Source: Platerodrilus igneus (taxonomy: Eukaryota; Arthropoda; Insecta; Coleoptera; Lycidae). From it: DNA of 64,000 nt. A program made the position numbers and the translations under genes. The stretch lies in assembly GCA_036346225.1 (NCBI GenBank), contig JARFIW010001257.1, positions 216,001 to 280,000 of the forward strand, in the 5' to 3' direction. Shown one piece after another: positions 47,458-58,949 of this stretch (positions are counted from its first letter, which is position 1; each line of letters starts with the position of its first letter). Under the pieces are notes generated by a model. The model did no database searches. It was not told where the DNA came from and worked only from the letters and a program-made list of their open reading frames with translations.

Positions 47458-48766
47458 CTTTTATGAACCGCCTATACCAACTGCACATACCAATAAATCT
47501 TTTTTACTTCTGTCGTGTTGGTTGGGCGCGGGAAATTGACCATTGGCGAGACCTTTTCGGGATCTGTCTGGAGAGAATTTGAGCCTACTATATACCCTAA
47601 AAATTTTAACGTTCTCTCAAAACAATGACACTTTTCTAGATTGATAGTTAGATTCGCATCCATAAGTTTTTCTTTAACTTCATGTAATAGATTCACGTGT
47701 TCCTTAAACGTTGGTGAGCATAAGATCATATCGTCAAGATAACAGAACATGAACGGTTCGAAACGCGGACCAAAAATTGCATCGACTAAGCGTTGTTGTG
47801 TTTGAGCAGAATTTCTAAGGTCAAAAGGTACTACTACGAATCTATATTGATCTCGGCCAATTATACTAAAAGCTGTCTTGTCTTTGGCTTCTTCAGACAG
47901 AGGTATTTGCCAAAACGATTTTTGCAAGTCTAAACTAGAGATGTAATTTGCGCCTCTTAACATATTTAATATCCTGTCTACGTTTGGGAGCGGATAACTG
48001 TCATGAACAGTCACTCATTTAATGCACGTCCATCAAAGCAAAATCTATATTCAGTATTATTATTTTTTAATGCACGTCCATCAAAGCAAAATCTATATTC
48101 AGTATTATTATTTTTTTTACCAAAAGTACTGGGGATGTCCATGGACTTTGACAGGGTTCAACTATGCCTAATCGCAACATATCATCAAGCTCTTCATTTA
48201 AAATTTTGTTCATATAGGGGGAAAATGCATATGTTTTTTTTCTAATGGGAGCGGCATCGCCAGTATTTATTTCCATATGAATTTTATTTGTGTGTTCTAG
48301 TTTATTTTCGCGGCTAATTTCATTAAAAGATTTAATAACAGCTTCCGCCTGTTGCCTTTGGCTGTCTGGAAGATCACTTAATTTAAATAATTTATTTGCC
48401 TGTCCGATACCCGTCTTTGAACAACTAATATCCAAAACGTTACTTTCCAAATCACCATGAACATACCAGGTATCATCCTTAAAGTTTACTACTAAACCGA
48501 ATAATTTTGAAAAATCACTACCAAAGATGAAATATTGAGGGAGAGATGGTACAACTAAGGCATTGACTATTCGACAATGTTTTCCAATTTGAATGGGTAA
48601 ATCTACTGAGCCTTTAACTAACTTGACTGAACCATCAGCAGTCGACACACCTCGACGATTAGAATGAAAAATCTTTAACTTTCATTCTTTGAGAATAGGA
48701 AGTGCTAAAGAACCCACTATTGTGGTATTACAACCAGAGTCCAACAAGCCACAAATTTGTTTATCA
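47458..48766 (-). pseudogene. pol: Gypsy A protease and reverse transcriptase
   Basis: The protease motif CGLLDSGCNTTIVG is at about 48757-48715. The frame 48648-48067 covers the protease end and reverse transcriptase entry (EPCQSPWTSPVLLVKK). The frame 48014-47472 covers VHDSYPLPNVDRIL, YISSLDLQKSFWQIPL, the catalytic FCYLDDMILC and FLGYIVGSNSLQTDPEKV. Between the frames is an exact 48-bp tandem duplication (48021-48116) in the FCFDGRALN block. A stop just before the Copia insertion ends the second frame. Confidence 0.85.
48021..48116. repeat. Exact 48-bp tandem duplication inside Gypsy A reverse transcriptase
   Basis: Two identical 48-bp units, 48021-48068 and 48069-48116, beginning AATGCACGTCCATCAAAGCA. 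At 16 codons it keeps the frame, duplicating the YRFCFDGRAL block of the reverse transcriptase. Confidence 0.92.
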
Positions 48767-48979
48767 AATAACTGAACTGTAATATAAGGACGATTATCGC
48801 ATGTTTTTTTGTTAAATAACGTATCTGTTCTACACTTGCGAGACGATAAGTAAAATATTTTAACCTTTTCTAGCCATTTGGACCAACCATCGTCATTAAA
48901 AACTTATTTTTATTTTTCTCAGAGATAGCCTTTAAAGGAATAACAGAAAGCTGGCTATAATACTTCTGTCTCTTTATAA

Positions 48980-50305
48980 GTTTTTTGAACACTTTGGACA
49001 ATTTGGTCTAATTACTCCTTTATAACCACAACCGTAACAAAATAATCTTTTAAAAGATCTACAAACACTAAATGTGTGTCCATAACGTGAACAATTCTAA
49101 CAAACATATTTTTTCACTTCTGTAGCCTTCGATATTTTTTCATTATCAGAACTAGAAGACTGGTTATTTAAGACTTGAACTTGTGACAAAAAATATTTAT
49201 TTTTAAAAGTACGTGATGGTACTGAAAATTTTTGAATTGCATTAGATGAATTAGTTGGGGTTAATGATTTATTATTATGTATTCTCTTTTAAAAGTCATT
49301 AGATGAATCATAAATTAACTTGGTATTGGATACCGAAGCCTCCTCTAATTTCTTACATAACTTAGTTAAAGTCTGCATATCATGTATTTCGGATAAAGCT
49401 AAATGAGTAATGTATTCAGGAAGTAAATTTTTTCTTGTTAACCTAACTCTAGTTATTTCAGCAGGAAGAACTGGTAGACGCCTAAATAAATTTTCTATAT
49501 GAGCTACAAATAAAACTACGGGTTTACCTTTCTTTTGTTTATGATTCTTAACAGTTTCCCAGATTTCGTCTTTTAGATGTGGAGGGAGAAAATCTTCTTT
49601 TAAACGATCAACTAAGGAGTTCCAATTCGTTAATGAATTTCTAATACTACAATACCAAACAAGAGCACTATTACTAAAAAGTTCTACTGCAGAGTCATAT
49701 AGGTTTTCATGAGTAACTTTGCGTGACACTGCTAACTCCTCTATTCTTTCTAAAAATGAGTATAATTGATTTGGATCACCTGAAAATACGGGTTGCGAAA
49801 CATAAGTAACTGTCTGTACAGGTACATTGACACTGGTAGGAGAAATTAAAGACACGTCTTGCTTGCTTGTATATTCATCCTTATTGACTTTTTCAAAAAG
49901 ATCAGCTTCTAATACTAAAACAGTAGCTAAAACTTAATTATTAAATTTTAAATTTTTATTTGAATCTTCGATAGGAAGTAACATTCTTTTTATACGACCA
50001 CTGAGATGAATTATTCTCGACAAAATTCTTTTAAATGTAGAATCTGAGGGATTTCCGTCAAATTCCAATAAAACATTTTGAATAGATTTAATAGAAGTAT
50101 TTATTTCTGCACATTCAAGCTTAAAATTTTCCTGAAATTCCTCTAAATTAATTAAGCAATCAGGCTTTATAGCCTCTTTTGCCAATAACCTATTTAACAT
50201 TTTTCTTTTCTCAACTATTTCTCTACTATTAATTATACCTCTTATTCGCAATTCATAATTTAATTCTTCTTTATGTAAGTAAACTACTTGAAAAGTTTCA
50301 GCCAT
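48980..50305 (-). pseudogene. gag: Gypsy A gag
   Basis: Frame 50305-49934 starts MAETFQVVYLHKEELNYELR, the same type of start as Gypsy-1. Frame 49855-49289 contains FSGDPNQLYSFLERIEELA, LVWYCSIRNSLTNWNSLVDR and NHKQKKGKPVVLFVAHIENL, a retrotransposon capsid. Further down the minus strand, at about 49115-48985, degraded CCHC knuckles appear (CSRYGHTFSVC and CYGCGYKGVIRPNC). Stops fall at about 49934 and 49287. Confidence 0.83.
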
Positions 50306-50515
50306 TTTGAAAAATAATTTTTGTTACTATTTTACTTTATTTATACTAATGAGTCTTGAAAAGTTAATTTTATTCTTTGAGATCATTTCTTAATGATTAC
50401 TAAGGGAACAAACATGAACAATTACATTCGCTACTAAAATACTTAATCAACCACTTATTGGGAATCGATAAAAATTAAATCACACCACTTTGGTGGCGGC
50501 AGTGAGATGAATTTC

Positions 50516-50585
50516 GCCCCACTTGTTGGGTGTTAGTGTAACTTATTCTTGCCCCACGCCTTGGGCGTTAGTGCAACTTTTATAT
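50516..50585. repeat. Two tandem 35-bp units with primer-binding-site-like cores
   Basis: Units start at 50516 and 50551. On the minus strand they contain CCCAACAAGTGGGGC and CCCAAGGCGTGGGGC, similar to the CCCAACGTGGGGC of tRNA-Lys primer sites, but neither sits next to an LTR end here. Confidence 0.6.
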
Positions 50586-52954
50586 AACTGATCTTTTATT
50601 TTTTCTCACAAAAGTCGTGCAGAATATGTAGTTTTATCCATATTAACACAACTGACTTTTGTAGACTTCCGCACTAACTCTGAACTCTATCTTCAGCGGT
50701 TTAGAGAGACTATCAGGGGGGTCGTTAAATAAATACGGATGGGTAGGGCACCACTGTACTTAGGTAAGGTGTAAGAACAAGAAATATTGCTAAGAAAAAT
50801 ACAGGAACCTCAACGAATATATTCTGTTATTGGAATACAAGATTTTGTATTTTTAGATGGTACTACATTTATCCTGAAATAAAATAAAGTAAATAAAAGA
50901 ATATTGGAGACAGCAGTTTGCACCTTAAAATAAAAAATCAATAAATTAGACAAGTTTTGGGCGTTTATGGTATTTTTCTTTTGTGTATTGGTATGTGGAC
51001 ACTTATTGAATTTATGCACTTCTGGTTCATATATAATTTATAGAATTCAAAGATAAGTATGGATAGAATAAACAATATTTCTTAAGTGCTTTTTTGAGTG
51101 TAATTAACCTTTTCTAAGTTTATAAAGAAAACAAAGTTCTTAAATATCAACACATATATTAACTGAAAAATATTTCTCATTTAAGTTGACAGATATTTAC
51201 TATAAGTTTTCTGAATGCTCTATTAATTTTATGAATTTATATTAATAATCTTGGTCATTTTAAAAGCCTCTAAATCAAATAGGCATTATAAATATCATTA
51301 ACAAAATTATGAGCTTTTTTGTCATTTTTTCAGTACTGACTAAACGACGTGCATATTTACAAAATTAGTTTTATATTAAGATCTTTTAATTAGTAAACTT
51401 AAACTTTGTTAAATAGTTGTCATGTATAAGCAAGTACTCGATTATATTATTCATTATGTAATTTCATGAAGAGTTTGTTAGGTAAACAATTTTATAAATC
51501 ATAATTTTAATCTAGAGCAAAGTTTGAAAATCTAAATTCATAATTAAATATTATCATTAAGATGTAAGTTTCCATGGGTTCAAACTACCAAGGTTACGGT
51601 TTAAACACGACGTTGTACGTCAAACAGATGATTGTCTTAACAAAAGAAAACCACTTACCGACCTTGAACATAGAGTACGGCTGGTTACAAACCAATTAGC
51701 AAATAAACTCGACCCATATGTGGACTTCCAACATTGAACAAACACAGGAAAAAGCAGTTGTCTACATTGTTATAACAACGCTTTGTAAATTAGAACCATA
51801 AAGATGAAGGATGGAATCCTTGTAAGTTTCCAATGCGTAAACGTTTTATATACCTGTAACGTTATTCGTGGCCGTGCGTAACACAAAGAAAATCAAAGAA
51901 ATGACCGGGCTCAATCGAGAGTAGGGGGGGTTGTAGAAAGCAGACTGACAGATAATGTATGCGGCGGTAAGGAGTTAGTGACAATACCTGCAAGAAAAAT
52001 AGTTAAGCAAACCTGAAAAAAAAAGAATAAGCATAGCAGCAATGAAAAGTCTAAATTATTCAGTACCTTGTAGAATGTAAAAAAAAGAAACTGTTTAGAT
52101 AAACTATATAATATAACAACAGTAAAAGCAATACAGAAAAATGTTTAGTACAAACTGAGGTAATATTGGAGAGTAGCAGAAACGTTTCCTCACACACCTA
52201 TTAAACATAAATCAGATAAAATGTTGACAAAAGATAAATAGATAAGACACAATTGGTGTGAGTAATTCAGTAGTATTGATTTTTCTTTCTTTCTTTTTTT
52301 TTCTCTATGTTTTAAAATATCATGCAAGTCTTTTGTAAAAGGTATCAGAACGACAAAGATATGGTAAAGCAACGGATAGATATTTAAAGTAATAACAAGT
52401 AGGAAATAGTTCAACTTACAAAAGTCCTTCAGCAACGCTTCCTTGCAACGGAAGTGTGAGATTCACGATGTCCTACGCTAACGAAGCACTTCACCCTGGA
52501 CTGTGAGGGTGTTGATGGAACTTATCACACGTCACACTAATCACACCTACGCATTTCACTGGGGTTAGCAGCAGACACCATCACGCGACGGAACTATGTA
52601 GCATTGATCAATTTCTTGTTAATTCTATTTCCTGAGACAATAATTTCGAAATATTTCGTAGCACTAGTTTAATTTCAACTGGGACCAAATGTATATTATC
52701 TTCATAAACATCCCAAAAAGGCAGTGAGAAACTTCAACCAATACCTTTGTAAACCGGTAATCTATTATATTTCGCAAATAACGAAATTTGCGCAAGCAAT
52801 GATCTATTTTAGATTCTTTGTTGTTAGAAAATTCAGAAACTACAGTATCAACTGTACTTGGATAATCCAAAGTATGAACTACTCTGATAAAAAGAAAAGG
52901 ACCGTGAAACTAGATCGCACACCCAGTTCAAGTATAAAAAGACAACTCTACAAA

Positions 52955-53350
52955 AAAACACAATTAGTAAAGCAACGCGTATCACTAAAATAATGTTCCG
53001 TAAAACAAGCACGTGCGGTCGAGTCAACAAGCTCTATCACTTTTTTTTCCAACAGAAAATCAACAAAAACAATTAGTAAAGCAACGCGTATCACTAAAAC
53101 CGTCCGTGTTCCGTAAACAAGCACGTCAAACACGTTACATATCAAGCATCCTTCCTTCAAAAGCCATCAGAACTACACTGCTCTACAGTTAATAAACAAC
53201 TTTTACTTCACAAGAAAAACAACTCAAAACAATTAGTAGGCACGCGTAAACAATAAAACCCGTCCGTCAAATGTCCTTAAAAACACACGTGCGTCGACCA
53301 AACACGGTTAATATACAACTCTTATTTCACAAGACAAACAACTAAAAACA
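52955..53350. repeat. Minisatellite, three imperfect units of about 110-160 bp
   Basis: Each unit starts CAATTAGTAAAGCAACGCGT or a variant, at about 52961, 53070 and 53230. Each continues through ACTAAAA, a CCGT-rich part and an ACAAGCACGTGCG-like segment. Confidence 0.8.
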
Positions 53351-53844
53351 TGCCGTGCCCGTACATGAACAATCTGAAAATTAATCCCGCATTAATTCTC
53401 ACTATTGTCAAAAGCAAAGAGGAAACAGTATTTTTAACATACTTAGTATATCGGAACCAAGAACAAAACACGACTCAAAGCAGAAAGAAACCGTATTTTT
53501 AACGTAATTAGTATATAGGAACGAAGAGCAAACTCCAACTGTTCTCTGTTTATATAAACCCGTTGTTATTACAACCGCTTATCGCCTATTATCTAGGCTT
53601 GTATATCCACATAAGGAACAAAATTTATATTTACGGCAAGACAAGAACAATGCAATCTATTCATTATAACACGACGCATTCGTCAACGAGTTAATAAATA
53701 TTAAATATAGAAATAGCAATTTGTAGAAATGTATTTATAAATTGGGAAACAGCATAAAATGTTAAAACTACAAAAATGCCCGTTACATACCATAAATTAA
53801 TTTTTTCTTATAGCCATTAATCAGTTCTTTAGGGTTGTTTCTGT

Positions 53845-53862
53845 ATTAAAACAGAGCTTCCA
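53845..53862 (-). promoter_or_regulatory. Gypsy A candidate primer-binding site
   Basis: The minus strand reads TGGAAGCTCTGTTTTAA directly after the TCA end of the 5' LTR. The TGG position is right, but I cannot name the tRNA. Confidence 0.45.
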
Positions 53863-54455
53863 TGACTTATACGTAATAAATTAACGGTTGCTTACAACCA
53901 TTACTTCAGTTCTTTAGTGTTGCGCTAAGGAAAACCAAATAAAAATTAGTTTGAATTATTTAAAAATAGAAATTACAAACCATGATGAGCTTCTAAACCT
54001 ACAGATCGATGGATTGCATGAAAATAGATTGCAACTCGCAAGTCACCCTTTGATATCAATTTCCCCTGTTGACGTTAGAATGATAAAGGGCCGACTGGTT
54101 CGACTCGACAACAATCGCGACCTCAACACTTGAGTATCGAACAACCAGATGCGCAAAATCACGCTATTTGATATTACCTTGAAGATACTTTATGGAAATT
54201 CTGAATAGCTTATTCGAGTTTTAGCATGGTTTTAAAATGCAAACTGGAGAATTTATAACTATGCACTTTATTTACTAGATAATTAGAATAAAAGGACAAT
54301 AATTGGGGTGTTTTGAAATTGTGATACCTTCTTTTAATTTTGTATTAGTTGTAGATGTACGATTCATATTGAATTATAAAAGTAAGTTTAAAATTTTTGT
54401 ATCACAACACATAATTTTTATGCGTTATTGTAGAAGAGGAAAACAAACTGTTACA
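53863..54455 (-). repeat. Gypsy A 5' LTR (593 bp)
   Basis: Direct repeat of 39504-40102; on the minus strand it begins TGTAACAGTTTG and ends ACGTATAAGTCA. Its outer side directly adjoins the first half of the Gypsy B RNase H. Confidence 0.87.
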
Positions 54456-55670
54456 GTGTGAGACTTCAAAGTCATAAATATGAATGAGATCAGTACCTCA
54501 ATATCCTACTGAACCTGATATAACTCAGCTGCCAAGGCACTATTCGAAGCATCTGTTCTGAAAATGAACTGTTTGGAAAAATCAGGATGCCGGAGTAATA
54601 CCTGATCATGAAATTGTTGAATCAAGTCTAAATAAGCTCTTTTATGCTCCACCATCCCCTTTTATTTCACTTTTTTTTTCAAGAGTTCAAATTGTAATAG
54701 AGTACGAATATTTTTAGACCGAGGATATTTCAATATTTTTGACAATCTGTCTTTGACAATAGACCTACCTTCTGGGTTGATGTGAAATCTCAAAAATTTT
54801 ACACTTTGCAAAAATTTATATTTTCTCAAACTCAAACGAAGTCCTTGTAGTGTACTAATATTGTAATAAGTTAGTGTTGTCAGAAGTTGCTGAATTGAAG
54901 ACTGATTCTATAGTTCAATATCTAAGTAGATTATTAGTCTGTGAGAGTTTGAAGTCTTGTGAAGTATGTTACTTGTGGACACAACAAATGGGTGTGTGTG
55001 GTTCAGTATAAAATTTGTCATAGTCATGATGTCAGTTTTTTATTTTGTATTCTTGCAATAAAGAACTCGATGATCTTAATCTATAATTAATTCACTTACA
55101 AACATAACAGTTCTGTGACATTTAATTCTAACAAAATTATTTCCAAATGCTTTAAGTGCTGTTCTAAATTGCTGAAAATCAGAATATCGTCCATGTAATG
55201 GATGTAAAAATTTTCATACAGTCCCAAAATACACTGCATTTGTTTTGACAAGAGCTGCGGTAGACGAAGACACGCCATAAGGGATTGGTAGATTTTACCT
55301 GTATATTTCCCAAATTCTCTTTATAAAGGGCTCAACCAAAATGAATTTCTCAAATCTAACTTCGAAGATATTGCTTTTTTCCCTAATATAGATAAGATGA
55401 AGTTGATTATGAGAGGATTATGGTATTGTGTTTTTGTTCATTGATTTATTTTTCTTGCATCTAAACATAAACAAATGCTGCTATCATTTTTTTTCACCAT
55501 CACAAGCGGATTTACAAATTGCATCGAATATTTCTTTTATCCTGCTCTAACATGCTTTTTATTTTGGGATTAACATGTTTCCTATAAGCCGCTGGTATAG
55601 GATATACTTTTGGTTACAAAGGTTTAGTATTTGTCATTTCTAATTTATGCATATAGCCTTTGGCAATTTT
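54456..55670 (-). pseudogene. pol: Gypsy B reverse transcriptase and first part of RNase H
   Basis: Minus-strand blocks in order are a YPIPAAYRKHVNPKIKSML entry near 55600, MQCILGLYENF and IHYMDDILIFS (about 55215-55160), and a HINPEG-like block near 54795. Last comes HPDFSKQFIFRTDASNSALA with TLKSHT at about 54590-54456, the opening of an RNase H. It breaks off at the Gypsy A LTR. Many stops. HYMDD rather than YLDD sets it apart from Gypsy A and Gypsy-1. Confidence 0.78.
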
Positions 55671-55679
55671 CGGTTCTTA

Positions 55680-56180
55680 ACCAATTCATTTTGGATACAT
55701 CTGTGGAACTGTTACAAATTGTCCCTGAATTTTCCGAGGACCGTTAATAGATCCAACTCTATTTGCCCCCTTTTCATTTTCAATATGATTAACATTAACG
55801 CAATCAATGTCTCCATTGATGCTTAATTTATTATTCCACCTCATACAATAATCGCCACTTATAACAATTTTGCTCTCAGCAATAAACTTTATTTTTAATT
55901 TATTTATTAGATCCATCCCCATTATATATTCTAATTTGCGCCCTGGTACTATTAAAGATTTATGTTGCTCTACAGCACCCCTTATTTTCTGGTTCAAAAT
56001 TACCATGCTGTTAACTGTAGCAAACCTTCTGTTGTTTGATACTATCAAATCATTTTTCTCACAGGTATTATATTTCCTTTAACAAATTTTTATGCTGCTT
56101 CATAAAATTCTCCAAGATCAAACTGGATTCCACCCCAGTATCAACTAACGTTTTCAACATCTTATTTTCAATAATTGTTT
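55680..56180 (-). pseudogene. pol: Gypsy B protease
   Basis: The protease motif LVDTGVESSLI is at about 56150-56115 on the minus strand. A frame 56048-55686 follows with GRKLEYIMGMDLINKLKIKF, like the flap-to-C-terminus part of Gypsy proteases, and then the spacer to reverse transcriptase. Confidence 0.7.
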
Positions 56181-56279
56181 ATAATCGGCAATACATTCAT
56201 CGATGGTTTCCTTTTCATCTTCAGTATCAAATTTAATGCATTCTCGATGATGTTCATACTTGTTTATGTTGAAGGCATT

Positions 56280-57690
56280 GTATGGTTTGTCTCCTTCTTA
56301 AAAACCGGCCTCATTGAAGGTCCTGCCTTGCCATGTAACTATGCCTATGTAAGTATGCTGATTCTCGTAACTGTTTCTTGGTGTCCGGTTTCTAAAGTTT
56401 GCCCAATTGTTTTGTTGTCCTGTGTGCATGTTTGATCTAAAATTATTTATGTTATTGTCCCTGTTCCCGTTCTCTATTCGTCGTACTTGTGTCAAACACT
56501 CGTGTCCCCTGGGGTACTCTAAGAAAATGTCCCGATCTGTAATGTCCAGTAGCTTCATGTATTGTCACACCCCTTGTTCAAAATGGTTTGCTAGGTAGCT
56601 CACTATTTGCTTGTTGTCTAGTGCAGGGTCTAATTGTTTTACAAGACTAAATTTTTTATGATGTGTACTGTTCTCGTGTTTGTCCATAGTCACCATTGAA
56701 TTTTCCCATTAATAAGTTGTCTCTGACCTTGTATTATTTATCAGTTATGTAGCATTGGATTTGACCCGTTTGCAGTTTCAATATGTTTAAAATAAAAAAA
56801 CAACAAAAAAATCCCCCCGTCATAGTTCAAAAATTTCTGTTCAAATTCTTTAAACGTTTGCATCTATGTTTCTACCAAACTAAACCAAATTTTTGCGTTG
56901 CCTTTTAGCATTAACCGTATGATGTTCAATTTCTGTTGTACATCTCCAATAGTTGCCACTCACTATAACCTTAAGTTTGTTTAAAAAATATTTTGGGATT
57001 AATTTTCCTATTCCCATAACATTTAGAAAATTGTTTCAAAGAAATGACAGTAGTACTATACCTAACATGGTCTACTTGAGTTTGTCCTACTTCTTATTTT
57101 AAATTGTCTACTTCCTGTTTTTAAGATTTTGCTAACTTCACTAAATACCACTTTTGTATTCAATTCATTTTCCTCTACTTTTTCTTGTAGATTACTCATA
57201 GTATGAACAACATTATCAAACCTTGTACTTATTATTGTTTTTCCCATTGGCATACTCCAGTTACCCACTTCCCGAACCTCTTATCTCATGAGTAATGCAA
57301 AATTATTGAATTCATCATTTATTAGTTTTATTTCCTGACAGAATTGTTCCTGATTCTTTTCCAATTTCTGATTCAATTTTTGAACTAACGTTTCCAGATT
57401 CCGACTTGATAGTTCTCGATTTTGTTTTGCTTCTTCCTCATATTTTTAAATTTTTGATCAAATTTTTCACTTAGCGCTTCTAGATCCCGACTGAATTTTT
57501 CCTGGTTTTATTTTAGGAACTTCATTATATTTATCATACTTCTACTTTTTCTTGAACCTCACTTTTTTTGTTTGACTATTTAGATCTGATGTCCTGTTTC
57601 TTTCTGCATCCTCAATTAGAAAGCTATCAGACCCAATCAACACTCTTTCTGATGTAAGCAATTTATTGGTTTTTTCCATTTCTGTTTTCC
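56280..57690 (-). pseudogene. gag: Gypsy B gag-like region
   Basis: A possible start MEKTNKLLTSERV lies at about 57677 on the minus strand. It is followed by a Glu/Lys/Arg-rich, coiled-coil-like stretch in several frames and a frame at 56558-56298 rich in Asn and Arg (NNWANFRNRTPRNS), as seen at the nucleic-acid-binding end of some gags. I see no CCHC knuckle. Poorly preserved. Confidence 0.5.
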
Positions 57691-57786
57691 ATTTAATGAA
57701 AAGTTAAAAAAAAAAGAATTTATCTTGACTAAGAAAAATTTTAACATACAGTTGAGTTACTAATTTTTGTGAAATTGAGCCTTTAT

Positions 57787-58188
57787 AATTGGGTCGCCAA
57801 TTTTCTGCCATGATATCGAAAGTTGAAAATCTCCACCAATTAAGCGCCAATTTTCTGCATTGATTTTGAAGTAACTTATCTATATAACAGTAGCAGAATT
57901 GCTTATCTAGTTAAAAAACCACTTTCCTTGACTAGCTCAGTGGGTAAAACATAAACACCTGTCTGCTTGAATAAATTGATCTATTAAACCTAACTAAAAA
58001 AATTTGAACCACAAATATTTACACAAATATTAATAAAAAAATGAGAATTAGTGCAATGTAGATCACATAAAAATTACAAAAAGTTTACCAAAGTATCAAC
58101 TTACAGTTGGCATACACTTACATTGACATTTCAGGATCAAAAACTCTCACTTCCGTGATTAGTGTATAAGATTAGTGTATAAAATGAG
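57787..58188 (-). other. Putative Gypsy B 5' LTR end and primer site
   Basis: The minus strand reads AAAATTGGCGACCCAATTAT at about 57806-57787, a TGGCGACCC primer-site-like sequence, with GCAGAAAATTGGCG also occurring about 60 bp upstream. The LTR itself cannot be outlined because no second copy was found. Confidence 0.35.
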
Positions 58189-58483
58189 AGGAAGTTGTTT
58201 TTCATAGATGTTATATTAAGATATTGTTTGCAAGTTAAAGCAGTTGTGGATGTAGTAATTAGCATTTGAAAGATTGTTTATAAAAGAATATTTTATATTA
58301 CTATTATAAATATGATGTATCATTCTAGCGATTCTATTTGAAGAGGGCTAGCAGAAAAAGACAGCGAGAAAATTTGGAGCACTCATCAGAATCTAATCGT
58401 TATTCGGGCAATTCACAGCCCAACGTCAGGCCTCTTCAATCCACAGCACTTTTGTTGGTGCCCAACTTCGGATCTCTTCAATC
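58189..58483. other. Spacer with short Arg/Lys-rich open frame
   Basis: A frame from 58338 to 58592 (+) begins MKRASRKRQRENLEHSSES and runs into the inverted repeat. It includes two copies of a CTCTTCAATCCACA motif (about 58432 and 58478). Possibly an exon after the acceptor-like TTTGAAG at 58334-58340, but no family is recognised. Confidence 0.2.
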
Positions 58484-58822
58484 CACAATTTTATCAAGAA
58501 AAAAATATAAAAGTAAGGGTGTAATTAAATATGATTGCATGCCCAAAAAGGGTATAACCTTGGTTGTAGAGACCCTACGTTCATTAAATTAGATTTGTTT
58601 TATAGCTATAAATTTGTCTAATGGATAGCATACATGAACTGACAATGTGTTTTGGAAAAACATAGAGCAGCAAATTTTAAAGTGCAATTAATTGTAAAAA
58701 ATAAGCTTTTATTACTTGCTATGCATTTTACTGCAAAATGCAGTACAGTGGTTTATGACTATTTTAACATTTTTAGACAGTTTACGATCTAACATTAAAA
58801 ACTTTCAAGTTTAAAGTATATT
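58484..58822. repeat. Left inverted-repeat arm of the DNA transposon-like unit
   Basis: Starts at about CAATTTTATCAAG and ends at about CAAGTTTAAAGT. Pairs with 61645-61997. Confidence 0.8.
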
Positions 58823-58949
58823 AGTTCAGTCTTTGAACTTAGCAGAAACCAAAAATAAATTTTTGACACTAAAAATATCAAAAGAGTTTTGATTTCAAAT
58901 GTCACACATATTTGTCACAATAAACCTTACAAAATAAACTTGTTTGAAA

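Larger units (their letters stand above)
50306..53862. other. Gypsy A leader region, unusually long
   Basis: About 3.5 kb between gag and the 5' LTR. It contains two tandem 35-bp units with GCCCCAC...TTGGG cores at 50516-50585 and a three-unit minisatellite at 52955-53350. The rest is AT-rich without a recognised gene. It may hide a further insertion; I found no paired repeats to prove one. Confidence 0.5.
39504..54455 (-). mobile_element. Gypsy A: Ty3/Gypsy element, host of the Copia insertion
   Basis: Direct repeats 39504-40102 and 53863-54455 act as 3' and 5' LTRs on the minus strand. A primer-binding-like TGG follows the 5' LTR and a purine tract precedes the 3' LTR. Between them lie gag, protease, reverse transcriptase, RNase H and integrase in order, with Copia inserted between reverse transcriptase and RNase H. 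The ~3.5-kb stretch from 5' LTR to gag is unusually long. No matching target duplication was found, although the split Gypsy B RNase H marks the insertion point. Same lineage as Gypsy-1. Confidence 0.85.
38484..57870 (-). mobile_element. Gypsy B: decayed Ty3/Gypsy element split by Gypsy A
   Basis: On the minus strand, gag-like coiled sequence (57690-56280), protease (56170-55690), reverse transcriptase (55670-54650) and the start of RNase H (to 54456) lie on one side of Gypsy A. The rest of RNase H (39503-39300), a zinc-binding HHCC block and the integrase core (to about 38520) lie on the other. The RNase H reading is interrupted between TLKSHT and the NYMISKNEM block exactly at the Gypsy A LTR ends. 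Its own LTRs are not securely defined, and its 3' end seems to be cut off at the R1-like element. Confidence 0.8.

Noticed and set aside
48003..48245. Plus-strand 80-codon frame with an internal repeat
   Set aside because: It is the opposite-strand shadow of the Gypsy A reverse transcriptase; the repeat is the 48-bp duplication.
52955..53350. CRISPR-like array
   Set aside because: Units are long, imperfect and of unequal spacing, in a eukaryotic retroelement; no cas genes.
53951..54133. 60-codon frame in the Gypsy A LTR (MNYLKIEITNHDELLNLQ...)
   Set aside because: The other LTR copy shifts frame in the middle, so there is no conserved product.
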